DNA of 64,000 nucleotides from Profundibacterium mesophilum KAUST100406-0324 (GCF_009835145.1 NZ_APKE01000005.1:1-64000), one strand, 5' to 3'. Positions 45,108-55,232 are shown, counted from the first letter of the stretch. The notes: generated from the letters alone by a model not told the origin. Program-made: numbers and translations.

Positions 45108-46847
45108 ATGCTCAGAGCGCCAGACATAACCGCCGGCAAGCGCGAGCTGACGCAGGCGCGCAAGGCGGCGCGGGGGCTCTTCTGGGTCGTCGGGATCTTC
45201 AGCTTCTTCGTCAATCTCCTGATGCTGACCGGACCGCTCTTCATGTTGCAGGTCTATGACCGGGTGCTTGGAAGCCGCTCGGAGGAGACGCTGCTCGCGC
45301 TCTTCATCCTGATGGCTTTCCTCTTCGGGATCATGGGGCTCATCGATTTCGCGCGCGGGCGCATCCTGTCGCGGATCGGGGCGGGGTTCCAGGCACGGCT
45401 CGATCACCGGGTCTTCGCCGCGGTGCTGCGCCGCGCGACGCTGACCGACAACGAGGACGGACAGAACAACCTGCGTGATCTGGAGGCGGTGCAGCGGCTT
45501 CTTTCCTCCCCGGTGCTCAGCGCCTTCTTCGACATCCCCTGGACCCCGATCTTCCTTGCGATCATCGCGATCTTCCACCCGCTGCTCGGACTTCTGGCGA
45601 TCGGGGGCGGCGGGGTCCTCGTCGTGGCGGCATTGCTCAACCAGTCGATGACCCGCGGCGCGCTCGACAGCTCCAACGCGGCCGGGGTGCGGGCCGAGAG
45701 GATGTCCGAGCAGATCCGCCGCGAGGCGGAGATGGTGCGATCGCTGGGAATGCAGGAATCGACCTTCCAGCGCTGGCGCTCGTTGCGCAGCGCGGCGTTG
45801 CGCGCCAACATCGAGGCCAGCGACAAGGGCGGCGGCTTCAGCGCGATCTCCCGCACGTTCAGGCTGTTCTTGCAATCGGCGATGCTGGCGCTGGGGGCCT
45901 GGCTCGTGCTGCGCGGCGAGCTGACCGCCGGCGGGATGATCGCGGCGTCGATCATGCTGGGCCGTGCCCTTTCCCCCGTGGACACGATCATCGCGCAATG
46001 GCAGGTCGTGCAGCGCGCGCGGCAGGGCTGGGGGCAGCTCGCCAGGCTGCTGGGACAGATCGGCGAGGAGCCGCCGCGCACCGCGCTGCCGCGTCCGCGT
46101 GCCCGCCTGAGCGTGATCCAGGCCACCATCATTCCCCCCGGCGAGCAGCAGGCTTCCGTCAGGATGGTCTCCTTCGACGTGGAGCCCGGCGAGGCGGTGG
46201 GCATCATCGGTCCCTCGGGCTCGGGCAAGTCCACGCTGGCGCGGGCCATCGTGGGGGCATGGCGCTGCTCGGGCGGCAAGATCAGGCTCGACGGCGCGGC
46301 GCTCGAGCAATACGAGCCGGACGTTCTCGGCCGGCATATCGGCTACCTGCCGCAACGGGTGCAGCTCTTCGATGGCACGATCGCCGAGAACATCGCGCGG
46401 CTCAGCCCCGATGCCGACGACGCGGCCATCGTCACCGCGGCGCGCAAGGCGGCGGCCCATGAAATGATCCTGAAGCTGCCCGATGGCTACGACACCCGTG
46501 TGACGGCCGCCGGCGGCCGCTTGTCGGGCGGGCAGGTACAGCGCATCGGGCTTGCGCGGGCGATGTATGGCGAGCCGGTGCTGCTCGTGCTCGACGAGCC
46601 CAATTCCAATCTCGACAACGAGGGCAGCGAGGCGCTGAACCTCGCGATGCGCGAGGTCAAGCAATCGGGCGGCGCGGTCCTGATCATGGCGCACCGGCCG
46701 GCGGCGATTCGCGAATGCGACAAGCTTCTGGTGCTCGAGGGGGGAATGCGCCGTGCCTACGGGCCGCGCGACGAGGTGTTGCGCGCCACCGTCACGAACC
46801 ATTCGGCGATTGCCGCCAGCCAGGGCCAGACAGGGGGCGTGTCATGA
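45108..46847 (+). CDS. Type I secretion system permease/ATPase (PrtD/HlyB type)
   Basis: This inner-membrane ABC exporter couples ATP hydrolysis to one-step protein export through an adaptor and a TolC-type channel. Its 579 residues contain a transmembrane domain (helices near 22-45, 55-80, 130-170, 250-290) and an ATPase domain with Walker [10 protein letters not shown] (~372), Q-loop YLPQRVQLF, signature LSGGQVQR and Walker [14 protein letters not shown]. There is no N-terminal peptidase-like extension. AAGGA precedes the ATG; a TTG at 45090 is less likely. It overlaps the adaptor gene by four bases. No RTX substrate or outer-membrane channel gene is nearby. Confidence 0.92.
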   Translation: MLRAPDITAGKRELTQARKAARGLFWVVGIFSFFVNLLMLTGPLFMLQVYDRVLGSRSEETLLALFILMAFLFGIMGLIDFARGRILSRIGAGFQARLDHRVFAAVLRRATLTDNEDGQNNLRDLEAVQRLLSSPVLSAFFDIPWTPIFLAIIAIFHPLLGLLAIGGGGVLVVAALLNQSMTRGALDSSNAAGVRAERMSEQIRREAEMVRSLGMQESTFQRWRSLRSAALRANIEASDKGGGFSAISRTFRLFLQSAMLALGAWLVLRGELTAGGMIAASIMLGRALSPVDTIIAQWQVVQRARQGWGQLARLLGQIGEEPPRTALPRPRARLSVIQATIIPPGEQQASVRMVSFDVEPGEAVGIIGPSGSGKSTLARAIVGAWRCSGGKIRLDGAALEQYEPDVLGRHIGYLPQRVQLFDGTIAENIARLSPDADDAAIVTAARKAAAHEMILKLPDGYDTRVTAAGGRLSGGQVQRIGLARAMYGEPVLLVLDEPNSNLDNEGSEALNLAMREVKQSGGAVLIMAHRPAAIRECDKLLVLEGGMRRAYGPRDEVLRATVTNHSAIAASQGQTGGVS

Positions 46848-48148
46848 GCGAGACCCGCATATGGTCTGCGCGCGGGCCGCTTCTGCTGGGCTTCATGGCG
46901 CTCTTGCTGCTGGTCGCGGGCTTCGGCACCTGGTCCACCTTCACCCAGATCTCGGGCGCCATCGTCGCGCCGGGGCAGATCGAGGTGGAGCGCAACCGCC
47001 AGGTGGTCCAGCATCCCGATGGCGGGGTGGTCGACGAGATCCTCGTCAGCGAAGGCGACGAGGTCACGGCCGGCGAAGTGCTCATCAGGCTCGATTCGAC
47101 CCTGCTGCGCGCAAGGTTCGAAACCGCCGAAAGCCAGCTCTACGAGTTCATGGCGCGGCGCGCGCGCCTCGAGGCCGAGCTCGATGGCGCCACCGAGATC
47201 ACCTTTCCCGCCGAGCTGCGCGAGGCGGCGGATGCGCGGCCGGAGCTGCGCGAGCTGCTCGAGGGGCAGGAACGCCTCTTTGCCGCCCGTGCCGAATCGC
47301 AACGCAAGTCCGAAGAGCAGCTCGCCGGGCGCAGCACCCAGATCGAGCGGCAGATCGAGGGGATCGAGGCGCAGCAGGCCGCGCTCACCTCCCAGATCGA
47401 GCTGATCGGCGAGGAGCTCAGCAGTCAGCAATCCCTGCTCGACAGGGGGCTCGCGCAGGCCAGCCGGGTGCTGTCGCTGCAACGCGAGGATGCGCGCCTG
47501 CGCGGCTCGGTGGGCGATCTGACGGCAAAGGCCGCGGAGGCCGCCGAGCGTATCGCGGAGATCGAGATCGAGCTTTTGCAGCTCGACAACCGCCGCCGCG
47601 AGGAGGCGATCACGCAGATCCGCGATCTGCAATTCCGCGAGGTCGAGTTCCGCGAGACGCGCGATACGCTGAAGGAACAGCTCGACCGCCTCGAGATCAC
47701 CGCGCCCGTCTCGGGTATCGTCTACGGGCTGACCGTCTTCGCCGAACGCTCGGTGATCCGCCCGGCCGACACGGTCCTCTATCTCATCCCGCAGGACCGC
47801 CCGCTCCTGATCGCGGCGCAGGTGCTGCCGATCCATGTCGACCAGGTCCACGTGGGGCAGGAGGTCATCTTGCGCTTCCCCGCCTTCGATGCGCGCACCA
47901 CGCCGGAGCTGACCGGAACGGTCAGGCAGCTTTCGGCGGACGCCTTCACCGACGATACGACCCGCTCGACCTTCTACAGGGCCGAGATCGACCTGCTGCC
48001 GGGACAGATCGAACGTCTCGGTGCCACGCGCGTCCTGATCCCCGGCATGCCGGTGGAGGCCTTCCTGCGCACCGCCGACCGGACGCCGATCGCCTATCTG
48101 GTGAAGCCTCTGACCGATTACTTCACCAAGGCATTCCGCGAAAGCTGA
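46844..48148 (+). CDS. HlyD-family type I secretion adaptor (membrane fusion protein)
   Basis: The 434 residues have one N-terminal transmembrane helix ([18 protein letters not shown]), a split biotinyl-lipoyl domain ([29 protein letters not shown] and later [17 protein letters not shown]), a long coiled coil (about 90-290), and a beta-barrel region ending [19 protein letters not shown]. It bridges the ABC exporter to an outer-membrane channel. ATGA overlap with the exporter gene shows coupling. Confidence 0.93.
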   Translation: MSETRIWSARGPLLLGFMALLLLVAGFGTWSTFTQISGAIVAPGQIEVERNRQVVQHPDGGVVDEILVSEGDEVTAGEVLIRLDSTLLRARFETAESQLYEFMARRARLEAELDGATEITFPAELREAADARPELRELLEGQERLFAARAESQRKSEEQLAGRSTQIERQIEGIEAQQAALTSQIELIGEELSSQQSLLDRGLAQASRVLSLQREDARLRGSVGDLTAKAAEAAERIAEIEIELLQLDNRRREEAITQIRDLQFREVEFRETRDTLKEQLDRLEITAPVSGIVYGLTVFAERSVIRPADTVLYLIPQDRPLLIAAQVLPIHVDQVHVGQEVILRFPAFDARTTPELTGTVRQLSADAFTDDTTRSTFYRAEIDLLPGQIERLGATRVLIPGMPVEAFLRTADRTPIAYLVKPLTDYFTKAFRES

Positions 48149-48249
48149 GCCCGCGCCGCGGCGCGGATTGCAAGCGTCGCGCCCATGCGCCACTCTGCGC
48201 GCGGCGCGCCCCCGGTCCCGGCGGGCGCCGTGCAAAGGAGAGCCATGAG

Positions 48250-48714
48250 ATGAGCCGCAAGATCGAAGAGCGTCTCGCCGCGCTGGGTGAAAGCCTGCCG
48301 GACGCGCCCGCACCGGCCGCCAATTACGTCCCCTTCGTCAGGAGCGGTGCCCTGCTGCATGTTTCGGGACAGATCAGCCAGGATGCGGACGGGCTGATCG
48401 TCGGCAAGCTCGGCCGCGATCTGGAGCTCGCCGACGGGGTGCGCGCGGCGCGCCGCTGCGCCCTGTCGCTTCTGGCGCAGGTGCGCGCAGCGGCGGATGG
48501 CGATCTCGACCGTCTCGTCAGGGTCGTCAAGCTCACCGCCTTCGTCAATTCCGCACCCGATTTCATCGATCAGCCCAAGGTCGTGAACGGCGCCTCCGAC
48601 CTGATGGTCGAGCTGCTTGGCGATGCGGGGCGCCATGCCCGCTCGGCCGTGGGTGCTGGGGCCCTGCCGCTTGGCGTCGCGGTGGAGATCGAAGGCATTT
48701 TCGAGCTGTCATGA
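48250..48714 (+). CDS. RidA-family protein
   Basis: The 154-residue product has the RidA/YjgF/YER057c fold signatures (LLHVSGQISQDADGLIVG, VVKLTAFVNSAPDFID, RHARSAVGAGALPLGVAVEIEG). RidA proteins hydrolyse reactive enamine/imine intermediates from PLP enzymes. This one is of the longer type that lacks the short archetype ending, so the substrate may differ. The stop overlaps the following GDPD gene start (ATGA). Confidence 0.9.
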   Translation: MSRKIEERLAALGESLPDAPAPAANYVPFVRSGALLHVSGQISQDADGLIVGKLGRDLELADGVRAARRCALSLLAQVRAAADGDLDRLVRVVKLTAFVNSAPDFIDQPKVVNGASDLMVELLGDAGRHARSAVGAGALPLGVAVEIEGIFELS

Positions 48715-49472
48715 CCCTGCCCGGCGTCTTCCGGGCCCGTCCGCTCGCCCATCGCGGCCTGCATGGCGAGGGGCGCGCCGAGAATTCCATGGCAGCCTTT
48801 CTCGCCGCGGGCGAGGCGGGCTATGGAATCGAGCTCGACGTGCAGCCGAGCGCCGATGGCGCGGCGATGGTGTTCCATGACACCACCTTGGGGCGCATGA
48901 CCGGCCGGGAGGGGCGCATCGACGCGCTGACCGCGGACGAGCTTGCCCGCTGCGCCCTGCGCGGCGGCGGCGTGATCGACACGCTTGCGCATGTGCTGGC
49001 GCGTGTCGGTCAGACGCCGGTGCTCGTCGAGATCAAGGACCAGGCCCGCGATCCGCTCGGCCCGGTGGACGGACGGCTGGAGAAGGCCGTCGCCGCCGCG
49101 CTCGCCGCGCATCGGGGGCCGGCCGCGGTGATGTCGTTCAATCCCGCCTCCATGCGCCTGATGCGCGAATTCGCCCCGCATGTGCCGCGCGGCCTGACCA
49201 CCTGCGCCTTCGAGTCGGATGCCTGGGGAATCGCGCCCGAGCACGCCGCCCGGCTCGCCGCGATCGAGGACTACACGCAGGTGGGCGCCGGTTTCGTCAG
49301 CCACGATGCCGCCGATCCGGACCGCCCGGCGCTGGGGGCGGTCCGCGCCTCCGGCGGCGCGGTGCTGTGCTGGACCATCAAGAGCCGCGCGCAGGAGATC
49401 GCCGCGCGGCGCTGGGCCGACAACATCACGTTCGAGCGATACCGCCCCGCAACCGACCCCGCCACCGCTTGA
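48711..49472 (+). CDS. Glycerophosphodiester phosphodiesterase family protein
   Basis: The 253 residues contain the GDPD catalytic signatures: LAHRGLHGEGRAENSMAAF (His-Arg and Glu-Asn), GIELDVQPSADGAAMVFHD (Glu-x-Asp and His) and LVEIKDQ. The enzyme would release glycerol 3-phosphate from glycerophosphodiesters. No signal peptide is seen, so it is probably cytoplasmic. It is coupled to the RidA gene by a four-base overlap. Confidence 0.92.
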   Translation: MTLPGVFRARPLAHRGLHGEGRAENSMAAFLAAGEAGYGIELDVQPSADGAAMVFHDTTLGRMTGREGRIDALTADELARCALRGGGVIDTLAHVLARVGQTPVLVEIKDQARDPLGPVDGRLEKAVAAALAAHRGPAAVMSFNPASMRLMREFAPHVPRGLTTCAFESDAWGIAPEHAARLAAIEDYTQVGAGFVSHDAADPDRPALGAVRASGGAVLCWTIKSRAQEIAARRWADNITFERYRPATDPATA

Positions 49473-49504
49473 CGCCCACCCCGCAAGGCCCAGATGATCG
49501 AGCC

Positions 49505-50764
49505 ATGCACAATGACATCAAAGCACAGTCCGGCGCATCCCCGGACGCGGTCGCGGACCCCGGACGGGATGGCGAGACGGCACTCGAGATCGAGATCAGC
49601 GCCCATGGGCGGATCGACGAGATCGACCCCGCGCATTGGGATGCCTGCGCGGCACCCGAAGCCGCCGATGGCGGCCGGCCGCGCGATCCCTTCACCACGC
49701 ATCGCTTTCTCGCCGCGATCGAGAGGAGCGGCTCGGTCGGGCCGGGAACCGGCTGGCAGCCGCGCTATCTGGTGGCGCGCGGCCCGGATGGCCAGCCGAT
49801 CGCCTGCGCGCCGCTCTATGCCAAGGGGCACAGCCAGGGCGAGTATGTCTTCGACCACGGCTGGGCACAGGCCTATGAGCGTGCCGGCGGGCGCTACTAT
49901 CCCAAACTGCAAATGGCAGTGCCCTTCACCCCCGCGACGGGGCGGCGTTTCCTGACCAGGCCCGGTTTCGAGGCGGCGGGGCAGGCCGCGCTCCTGCAAG
50001 GCGCGACGCAGATCGCCGAGGCCAATGGCCTCTCCTCGCTGCATGTCACCTTCTGCACGCAGGAGGAGGCCGAGCGCGGCACCCGGATGGGTCTTTTGCA
50101 CAGGACCGGGCAGCAGTTTCACTGGATCAACCGCGATTACGCGGATTTCGACGCTTTCCTCGGCTCGCTCAGCTCGCGCAAGCGCAAGACCCTGCGCAAG
50201 GAGCGCCAGGGCGCGCAGGCCTTCGGCGGCGAGATCGTGCAACTGACCGGGGAGGAGATCACGCCCGAGCATTGGGACGCTTTCTGGGAGTTCTACCAAG
50301 ATACCGGCGCGCGTAAATGGGGACAGCCCTACCTGACGCGGCATTTCTTCGACATCGCTCAGGAGACGTTGCGCGACGATTGCCTCCTCGTGCTCGCCCT
50401 GCGCGGCGGCGTGCCGGTCGCAGGCGCGCTGAACCTGATCGGCAGGGACACGCTCTACGGGCGCTACTGGGGCTGCACCGAAGATCATCCCTTCCTGCAT
50501 TTCGAACTGTGCTACTATCAGGCAATGGATTACGCGATGGCACATGGGCTCGCCCGGGTCGAGGCGGGGGCGCAGGGCGAGCACAAGCTGGCGCGCGGCT
50601 ATCTTCCCGCACCCGTTCACTCGCTGCACTGGTTGGCGGAGCCGTCCTTCACCCGCGCCGTCGAGGAGTTCCTCGTTGCCGAGCGCGCGGCCGTGGACGA
50701 GGAGATCGAGATCCTCACCGGCTACGGCCCCTTCCGCCGCAGCGCGCCGGCGGAGACCGAATGA
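49505..50764 (+). CDS. FemAB/GNAT-like N-acetyltransferase (DUF482, peptidoglycan-biosynthesis-like)
   Basis: The 419-residue protein begins with a variable stretch, then shows DPAHWDACA, DPFTTHRFLAAIE, LSSRKRKTLRKERQGAQ, YQDTGARKWGQPYLTRHFF and LHFELCYYQAMDYAMAHGL with EAGAQGEHKLARGYLP. That is the DUF482 family, related to FemAB and GNAT acyltransferases. The acceptor is unknown. ATGA overlap with phhB. Confidence 0.88.
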   Translation: MHNDIKAQSGASPDAVADPGRDGETALEIEISAHGRIDEIDPAHWDACAAPEAADGGRPRDPFTTHRFLAAIERSGSVGPGTGWQPRYLVARGPDGQPIACAPLYAKGHSQGEYVFDHGWAQAYERAGGRYYPKLQMAVPFTPATGRRFLTRPGFEAAGQAALLQGATQIAEANGLSSLHVTFCTQEEAERGTRMGLLHRTGQQFHWINRDYADFDAFLGSLSSRKRKTLRKERQGAQAFGGEIVQLTGEEITPEHWDAFWEFYQDTGARKWGQPYLTRHFFDIAQETLRDDCLLVLALRGGVPVAGALNLIGRDTLYGRYWGCTEDHPFLHFELCYYQAMDYAMAHGLARVEAGAQGEHKLARGYLPAPVHSLHWLAEPSFTRAVEEFLVAERAAVDEEIEILTGYGPFRRSAPAETE

Positions 50765-51060
50765 GCGGGCCGCTCACCGGCTCCGAGCGCAGCGCCGCCC
50801 TCGCCCCGTTGCTGGAGCGTGGCTGGCGCGAGACAGCGGATGGGCGGGCCATCACCAAGCAGTTCGCGTTCGCCGATTTCACCGAGGCCTTCGCCTGGAT
50901 GACCCGCGTGGCCCTGCGTGCTGAGAAGGCGAACCACCATCCCGACTGGTCCAACAGCTATGCCAAGGTCACGGTTTCGTTGACAAGTCACGACACGAAT
51001 GGTCTGACCCGGCGCGATATCGACCTTGCAAGCTGGATGGAGAAGGCGGCGGATGCTTGA
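50761..51060 (+). CDS. phhB: 4a-hydroxytetrahydrobiopterin dehydratase
   Basis: The 99 residues show the pterin-4a-carbinolamine dehydratase core: FTEAFAWMTRVALRAEKANHHPDW, then YAKVTVSLTSHDTNGLTRRDIDLA. The HHPDW motif supplies the catalytic histidines. It recycles the pterin cofactor of aromatic hydroxylases, but no such hydroxylase gene is in view. It overlaps its neighbours on both sides (four bases upstream, eight downstream). Confidence 0.94.
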   Translation: MSGPLTGSERSAALAPLLERGWRETADGRAITKQFAFADFTEAFAWMTRVALRAEKANHHPDWSNSYAKVTVSLTSHDTNGLTRRDIDLASWMEKAADA

Positions 51061-51901
51061 TGGAATGTTCAACACCCAGCTGATCGGCGGCAAGTCCCTG
51101 GCGGACCTGCTGACCCTCGAGTTCCTGATCTCGATCCTGGGCGATGTGCTGGCGGCGATCGTCATCCTGGTGCTCGGCTTCGCCATCGCGGGCTGGGTCG
51201 GGCGGCGCATCGCGGCGATCGGCGGACGCAATCCGCATCTCGACGTCACGCTCTTCAACTTCCTCGGCAACCTGGTGCGCTACGCGATCCTCGCCTTCGC
51301 CGCGCTCTTCATCCTCAACACGTTCGGGGTGCAGACGACCTCGGTCGTCGCGGTGATCGGCGCGGCGGGCCTCGCGATCGGCCTCGCGCTCCAGGGGACC
51401 CTGTCGAACGTGGCGGCGGGGGTGATGCTGATCTTCTTCAGGCCGATCAAGGCCGGCGATTTCGTCGAGGTCAACGGTCAGATGGGCACGGTGAAGGAGA
51501 TCAACCTCAACTTCACCGAACTGGCCTCCATCGGCAACGTGCAGATCATCATTCCCAATTCCGAGGTCTGGGGAAACACGATCACCAATTACTCGGTCTA
51601 TCCCACGCGCCGGGCCGAGTGGATCTTCGGCGTCTCCTACGAGAGCGATCTGAAACTGGCCGAGCGGGTGATCTTCGAGACGGTGATGGCCGATCCGCGC
51701 AGCATGTCGGAGCCCGAGCCGTTCATCCAGGTCAACAACCTGGGCGATTTCTCGGTGGATTTTCTGGTGCGGGTCTGGGTGCCGAGCGCCGATTACTTCG
51801 CCTACCAGGCCGACATCAAGCGCGCGGTGAAGGACGCCTTCGACGCGCATGGCATCGACATTCCCTTCCCCACGCGAACCGTCCACACCGCCGCAAGCTG
51901 A
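51053..51901 (+). CDS. Small-conductance mechanosensitive channel, MscS family
   Basis: The 282-residue product has three transmembrane helices; the pore helix segment is GAAGLAIGLALQGTLSNVAAG (about 100-120). The MscS beta domain follows, with RPIKAGDFVEVNGQMGTVKEINL, and then IPNSEVWGNTITNYS. It releases osmolytes on hypo-osmotic shock. The ATG at 51053 lies inside the phhB 3' end; another at 51065 would shorten it by four residues. Confidence 0.94.
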   Translation: MLDGMFNTQLIGGKSLADLLTLEFLISILGDVLAAIVILVLGFAIAGWVGRRIAAIGGRNPHLDVTLFNFLGNLVRYAILAFAALFILNTFGVQTTSVVAVIGAAGLAIGLALQGTLSNVAAGVMLIFFRPIKAGDFVEVNGQMGTVKEINLNFTELASIGNVQIIIPNSEVWGNTITNYSVYPTRRAEWIFGVSYESDLKLAERVIFETVMADPRSMSEPEPFIQVNNLGDFSVDFLVRVWVPSADYFAYQADIKRAVKDAFDAHGIDIPFPTRTVHTAAS

Positions 51902-51972
51902 CGGCAGGGGGCGGCACGGCCCAGGACCGCGCGGACGAAACGCGCGGCGCCCCCCCCATCCGCGCGCCTTTC

Positions 51973-52461
51973 TCAGATCGCCGCGAGAAGCGCTTCGCCG
52001 CCCGAGCGCTCGCACACGCCGCGCGCCTCTTCCATGTGAAGCACCTTGACCTCGCCATCCTCGGCATAGAGGGCATAGCGCATCGAGCGGTCGTAAAAGC
52101 CCACCGCCTCGGCGGTGAAGTTCATCCCGATCGCTTTCGTGAAGCTGGCATCCGCATCGCTGAGCATCGTGATCCCGGCCTCGGCAGCGCCGCTGGTCTT
52201 GCCCCAGTAGCGCATCACATGCGGATCGTTCACCGCGACGCAGATGATCTCGTCCACGCCCTTCTTGGCAAAGGCATCCCGGGTGCGGATGAAGCTGGGA
52301 ACATGGGCGCTGTCGCAGGTCGGGGTGAACGCGCCCGGCAGGCCGAAGATCACCACCTTGCGCCCCGCCAGCCGTTCGTTCAGCGAGACCTGACGCGGGC
52401 CCTCGTCATCGATTGCCAGAAGGGTCGCGTCGGGCAACCTGTCACCTTGTTTCAAGCTCAT
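51973..52461 (-). CDS. Peroxiredoxin (Prx5/hybrid type)
   Basis: This thiol peroxidase of 162 residues has the active site GLPGAFTPTCDSAHVPSF with peroxidatic Cys near residue 49, and YWGKTSGAA further on. A second Cys in ARGVCERSGGE near the C terminus might resolve. It reduces H2O2 and alkyl hydroperoxides. CGGAG precedes the ATG that gives MSLKQGDRLPDA. It is divergent from the FAD reductase gene. Confidence 0.93.
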   Translation of the reverse strand: MSLKQGDRLPDATLLAIDDEGPRQVSLNERLAGRKVVIFGLPGAFTPTCDSAHVPSFIRTRDAFAKKGVDEIICVAVNDPHVMRYWGKTSGAAEAGITMLSDADASFTKAIGMNFTAEAVGFYDRSMRYALYAEDGEVKVLHMEEARGVCERSGGEALLAAI

Positions 52462-52545
52462 TTCTCCGTGCTCCTTCCCTGATTGCGTTGACATCGCGGG
52501 CACATGTAGGCTCATCGCCGAAGTGAACTAGCAGAGGGACGCACG

Positions 52546-53787
52546 ATGCGCCATGTGATCGTGATCGGTGGCGGGCAGGCTGGAGCCTCCCTCGTCGCCC
52601 GGCTGCGCGGCCGGGGATTCGACGGCAGGATCACCCTTGTCTGCGGCGAGACGTCACCGCCCTACCAGCGGCCGCCGCTCTCCAAGGCCTACCTGCTGGG
52701 CCGCCTCGAGAAGGAGCGGCTCTTCCTACGCCCGGCCGCCTTCTACGAGGAGAACGGGATCGAGCTGCGTCTCGGCCAGATGGCGGAGCGGATCGAGCCC
52801 GCGGCCCGGCGCGTGCGCGTGGGCGGCGACTGGCTCGCCTATGACGCGCTGGTCCTGGCCACCGGCGCCGCGCCCCGCCGTCTGCCCGAGGCGATGGGCG
52901 GCACGCTCGGCGGGGTGCATGTGCTGCGCGATCTGGAGGATGTCGATGGGATGCGCGCCTCCTTCGTCGAGGGCCGACGGGCGCTGATCGTGGGAGGGGG
53001 CTATATCGGGCTCGAGGCGGCGGCGGCCGCGCGGATGAACGGGATGACCGTGACGCTTGTCGAGACGGCGGAGCGGATCCTGCGCCGCGTCGCCGCTCCG
53101 CAGACCTCCGACTATTTCCGCGCGCTGCACGAGCGGAACGGTGTCGATCTGCGCGAGGGGGCCGGGCTCGACCGGCTCGAGACGGCGCAGGGCGCCGTGT
53201 CCGGCGGTGCGGTTGCGGCGGCGCGGCTTTCGGACGGCGCGCGGATCGAGGTGGACCTGGCCCTGGTGGGGATCGGGGTAAGCGCCCGCGACGCGCTCGC
53301 CCGCTCGGCGGGGATCGAGACCGGTCCGGCGCCCTCGGGCGGCATCGTCGTCGACGCGCTGGGACGCAGTTCGGCACCGGGTGTCTGGGCTGCCGGCGAC
53401 TGCACGCTGCTGCCGCATGAAGGCGAAATGATCCGCCTTGAATCGGTGCAGAACGCGATCGACCAGGCCGAGGCGGTGGCCGACAACATCATGGGCGCCG
53501 ATACCCCCTACGTGCCGCGTCCCTGGTTCTGGTCCGACCAGTATGACGTGAAGTTGCAGATCGCCGGGCTGGGGACGAACGCGGACCGGATCGTGGTCCG
53601 CGAGGGCGCCGCCCCCGCCCAGCGCAGCCACTGGTATTTCCGCGGCAAGCGCCTGATCGCGGTGGATGCGATGAACGATGCGCGCGGCTACATGATCGGC
53701 AAGAGGCTGATCGAGGCGGACCGCTCGCCCGATCCCGATCTCGTGGCCGATCCCGGCGTCGATCTCAAGGCGCTGCTCGCGTCATGA
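52546..53787 (+). CDS. FAD-dependent pyridine nucleotide-disulfide oxidoreductase (ferredoxin reductase type)
   Basis: The 413 residues have an N-terminal FAD Rossmann motif (IVIGGGQAGASLVARLR), PPYQRPPLSKAYL, an NAD-binding motif (ALIVGGGYIGLEAAAAARMNG, about 147-167), and the second FAD contact GVWAAGDCTLLP. The C-terminal reductase domain includes PWFWSDQYDVKLQIAGL. This is the rubredoxin/ferredoxin-reductase family. The electron acceptor is not encoded nearby. The stop overlaps rsmD by four bases. Confidence 0.92.
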   Translation: MRHVIVIGGGQAGASLVARLRGRGFDGRITLVCGETSPPYQRPPLSKAYLLGRLEKERLFLRPAAFYEENGIELRLGQMAERIEPAARRVRVGGDWLAYDALVLATGAAPRRLPEAMGGTLGGVHVLRDLEDVDGMRASFVEGRRALIVGGGYIGLEAAAAARMNGMTVTLVETAERILRRVAAPQTSDYFRALHERNGVDLREGAGLDRLETAQGAVSGGAVAAARLSDGARIEVDLALVGIGVSARDALARSAGIETGPAPSGGIVVDALGRSSAPGVWAAGDCTLLPHEGEMIRLESVQNAIDQAEAVADNIMGADTPYVPRPWFWSDQYDVKLQIAGLGTNADRIVVREGAAPAQRSHWYFRGKRLIAVDAMNDARGYMIGKRLIEADRSPDPDLVADPGVDLKALLAS

Positions 53788-54353
53788 GGATCATCGGCGG
53801 GGCGCATCGCGGACTGGCCCTCGCGAGCGTCGGCAAGGGTGATGCGGCCGCGCATCTGCGCCCGACCACGGACCGGGTGCGCGAGAGTCTCTTCAACCTG
53901 CTGGCGGGGGGCGGGCACGGGCCGAACCCGGTTCCGGGCGCGCAGGTGCTCGACCTGTTCGCGGGGACCGGGGCGCTGGGCCTCGAGGCGCTGTCGCGCG
54001 GCGCGGCGCGGGTGAGCTTCGTCGAGAAGGGGGATGCCGCCGCGCGGCTGATCCGGGAGAACATCGCGAAATGCCGGGCTCAGGAGATCACGCGGCTGCT
54101 GCGCCGCGATGCGCGTCGGCTCGGCGAGAACTCGGGCGCGGCGCATGATCTGGTCTTTCTCGATCCGCCCTACGGCAAGGCGCTGGGAGAGGCGGCGCTC
54201 GCCGCGGCGCTGGATGGCGGCTGGATCGCGCCGGGCGCGCTCGTCGTCTGGGAGGAAAGCGTCCCGCCACAGCTTCCCGCGGGGCTGATCCCGAGCGGGC
54301 AACGCCGCTACGGCGATACCTGGATCACCCTCGCCCGCGTCGCCGAAGCCTGA
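53784..54353 (+). CDS. rsmD: 16S rRNA (guanine-966 N2)-methyltransferase RsmD
   Basis: The 189 residues contain MRIIGGAHRGL, RPTTDRVRESLFNLL, the SAM motif VLDLFAGTGALGLEALSRGA and the catalytic VFLDPPYGK (DPPY, for N2-guanine methylation). It modifies G966 in 16S rRNA during 30S assembly. Confidence 0.95.
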   Translation: MRIIGGAHRGLALASVGKGDAAAHLRPTTDRVRESLFNLLAGGGHGPNPVPGAQVLDLFAGTGALGLEALSRGAARVSFVEKGDAAARLIRENIAKCRAQEITRLLRRDARRLGENSGAAHDLVFLDPPYGKALGEAALAAALDGGWIAPGALVVWEESVPPQLPAGLIPSGQRRYGDTWITLARVAEA

Positions 54354-54419
54354 CGGCGCGCGCGCGAGGCGGGGCTCACGGGCTTCGTCCCCCGGCGCGG
54401 CGCGGTGGCGCGGGGCCCG

Positions 54420-55232
54420 TCAGCGCCAGGTGGGGTGAAACAGGTTGCCCGGCGAGAGGGTGAAGATCTCCGCACCCTGCGCGGTGACGCCGACGGAATG
54501 CTCGAACTGCGCCGAGAGCGACTTGTCGCGCGTCACGGCCGTCCAGTCATCGGCGAGCACCTTGGTTTCGGGCCGGCCGAGATTGACCATCGGTTCGATG
54601 GTGAAGAACATGCCTTCCTCCAGCACCGGTCCCGTGCCGGGACGCCCGTAATGCAGGACATTGGGCGGCGCGTGGAACACCCGGCCAAGCCCGTGCCCGC
54701 AGAAATCGCGCACCACGCCCATCCGCTCGCCCTCGACATGGCTCTGGATCGCATGACCGATATCGCCAAAGGTATTGCCCGGCCGTACCGCCTCGATCCC
54801 CTTGAAGAGCGCGTCATGCGTCACCTCGATCAGGCGCTCGGCCTTGCGCGGCAGCTTGCCGGCGACATACATCCGGCTGGTATCGCCGAACCAGCCATCG
54901 ACGATCACCGTCACGTCGATGTTGAGGATGTCGCCGTCCTTGAGCTTCTTGTCGCCCGGAATGCCATGGCAGACCACGTGGTTGACGCTGATGCAGCTGG
55001 CGTGCTGATACCCCTTGTAGCCGATGGTGGCGGAGGTGGCGCCGGCCTCTTCGACCATCCGGGTGATCATGGCGTCGAGCGCGCCGGTGGTCTGGCCCAC
55101 CTCGACATGGGGCGCGACATCGTCGAGGATGCGCGCGGCGAGGGCGCCGGCCTTGTGCATGCCGGCAAAATCGGCTGCGTCGTGAATTCGGATGCCGTCC
55201 TTGGTCAGACGGCCGCGATTTGTCTCGTCCAA
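54420..55232 (-). CDS. map: Type I methionine aminopeptidase
   Basis: This enzyme removes N-terminal Met from nascent proteins using two metal ions. The 270 residues show VVCHGIPGDKKLKDGDILNIDVT (Asp ligand), WFGDTSRMY (Asp), FCGHGLGRVFHAPPNV (His), FTIEPMVNLG (Glu) and SAQFEHSVGVT (Glu). The only suitable start is TTG at 55232, with GGAG nine bases upstream; no in-frame ATG lies near the family N terminus. Confidence 0.95.
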   Translation of the reverse strand: MDETNRGRLTKDGIRIHDAADFAGMHKAGALAARILDDVAPHVEVGQTTGALDAMITRMVEEAGATSATIGYKGYQHASCISVNHVVCHGIPGDKKLKDGDILNIDVTVIVDGWFGDTSRMYVAGKLPRKAERLIEVTHDALFKGIEAVRPGNTFGDIGHAIQSHVEGERMGVVRDFCGHGLGRVFHAPPNVLHYGRPGTGPVLEEGMFFTIEPMVNLGRPETKVLADDWTAVTRDKSLSAQFEHSVGVTAQGAEIFTLSPGNLFHPTWR

